Assembly (NCBI GenBank): GCA_008933995.1
Contig: WARS01000036.1
Span: 2,456,419-2,520,418 of the forward strand
Direction of reading: 5' to 3'
DNA: 64,000 bases
From: Datnioides undecimradiatus
Taxonomy: Eukaryota > Chordata > Actinopteri > Lobotiformes > Datnioididae
Below, one piece after another: positions 63,885-64,000 of the stretch. Positions within the stretch are counted from its first letter, which is position 1. Each line of letters begins with the position of its first letter. The notes under the pieces were generated by a model. The model was not told where the DNA came from. It did no database searches and was given only the letters and a program-made list of their open reading frames with translations. A program made the translations under genes and the position numbers.

Positions 63885-64000
63885 AAAGAGGAGAAGGCCA
63901 TGATAGCCAAAATGAACCGGCAGAGGACCAACTCTGTCACCCACAACAGTGGCCACTGGACCGACCGTCCCTTCTACAACCATCTGGGCGGCAACCAGGT
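63885..64000 (+). CDS. adcy5: adcy5 exon 8 (start of C1b; runs to or past the window edge)
   Basis: It opens [18 protein letters not shown] and continues to [11 protein letters not shown] (residues 584-621), then GT at the last two bases. This is the beginning of the regulatory C1b region. The NRQRTNS[12 protein letters not shown] stretch is AC5-like and differs from AC6, which confirms the paralogue. The final GT at 63999-64000 could be a splice donor after CAG or the first two bases of the Val codon that follows GGNQ in mammalian AC5; the window cannot decide. The second membrane domain and C2 are downstream, outside the window. Confidence 0.95.

Overview
The window looks like nuclear DNA of a ray-finned fish, probably a percomorph-type teleost. 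It holds parts of two vertebrate multi-exon genes with canonical GT-AG introns and AATAAA polyadenylation. The intervening DNA carries decayed repeats of kinds I remember from teleost genomes: a Tc1-like miniature element, LINE reverse-transcriptase scraps and SINE-like blocks. There is no operon, CRISPR array, tRNA or rRNA.

Layout. (1) 1-2695: the 3' end of hacd2 (very-long-chain 3-hydroxyacyl-CoA dehydratase 2) on the + strand, comprising an intron, the penultimate exon, a 672-bp intron, the last coding exon, a 3'UTR and a poly(A) signal at 2669. (2) 2696-9299: an intergenic spacer with no gene I can support. It carries a homopolymer, a possible dispersed repeat and a miniature inverted-repeat element. 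(3) 9300-10580: a CpG-rich block with CCAAT motifs and a 29-codon ORF whose start has a full vertebrate Kozak consensus. This is the likely adcy5 promoter and 5' leader. (4) 10581-64000: the first eight coding exons of adcy5 (adenylyl cyclase type 5), + strand. They give 621 in-frame codons covering the cytoplasmic N-terminus, the first six-helix membrane domain, the complete C1a catalytic half and the start of C1b. The gene runs off the right edge. Intron sizes are 33.7 kb (intron 1), 1.1 kb, 10.7 kb, 3.8 kb, 0.67 kb, 98 bp and 1.5 kb.

The two genes are functionally unrelated as far as is known. HACD2 acts in fatty-acid elongation at the ER, and AC5 makes cAMP at the plasma membrane. Their same-strand order (hacd2 upstream of adcy5) is the order I recall at human 3q21, so the neighbourhood appears conserved and supports orthology.

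The introns hold the less ordinary material: two exactly periodic minisatellites (20-bp units near 29.4 kb, 16-bp units near 54.6 kb), a double hairpin in intron 4 (60669-60823), two reverse-transcriptase relics, an antisense retroelement tail in intron 3, and a (TC)n tract forming the polypyrimidine tract of exon 2. I see no undescribed multi-gene system here. The hairpin, the Kozak-perfect upstream ORF and the (TC)n acceptor tract are the most useful things to follow up.
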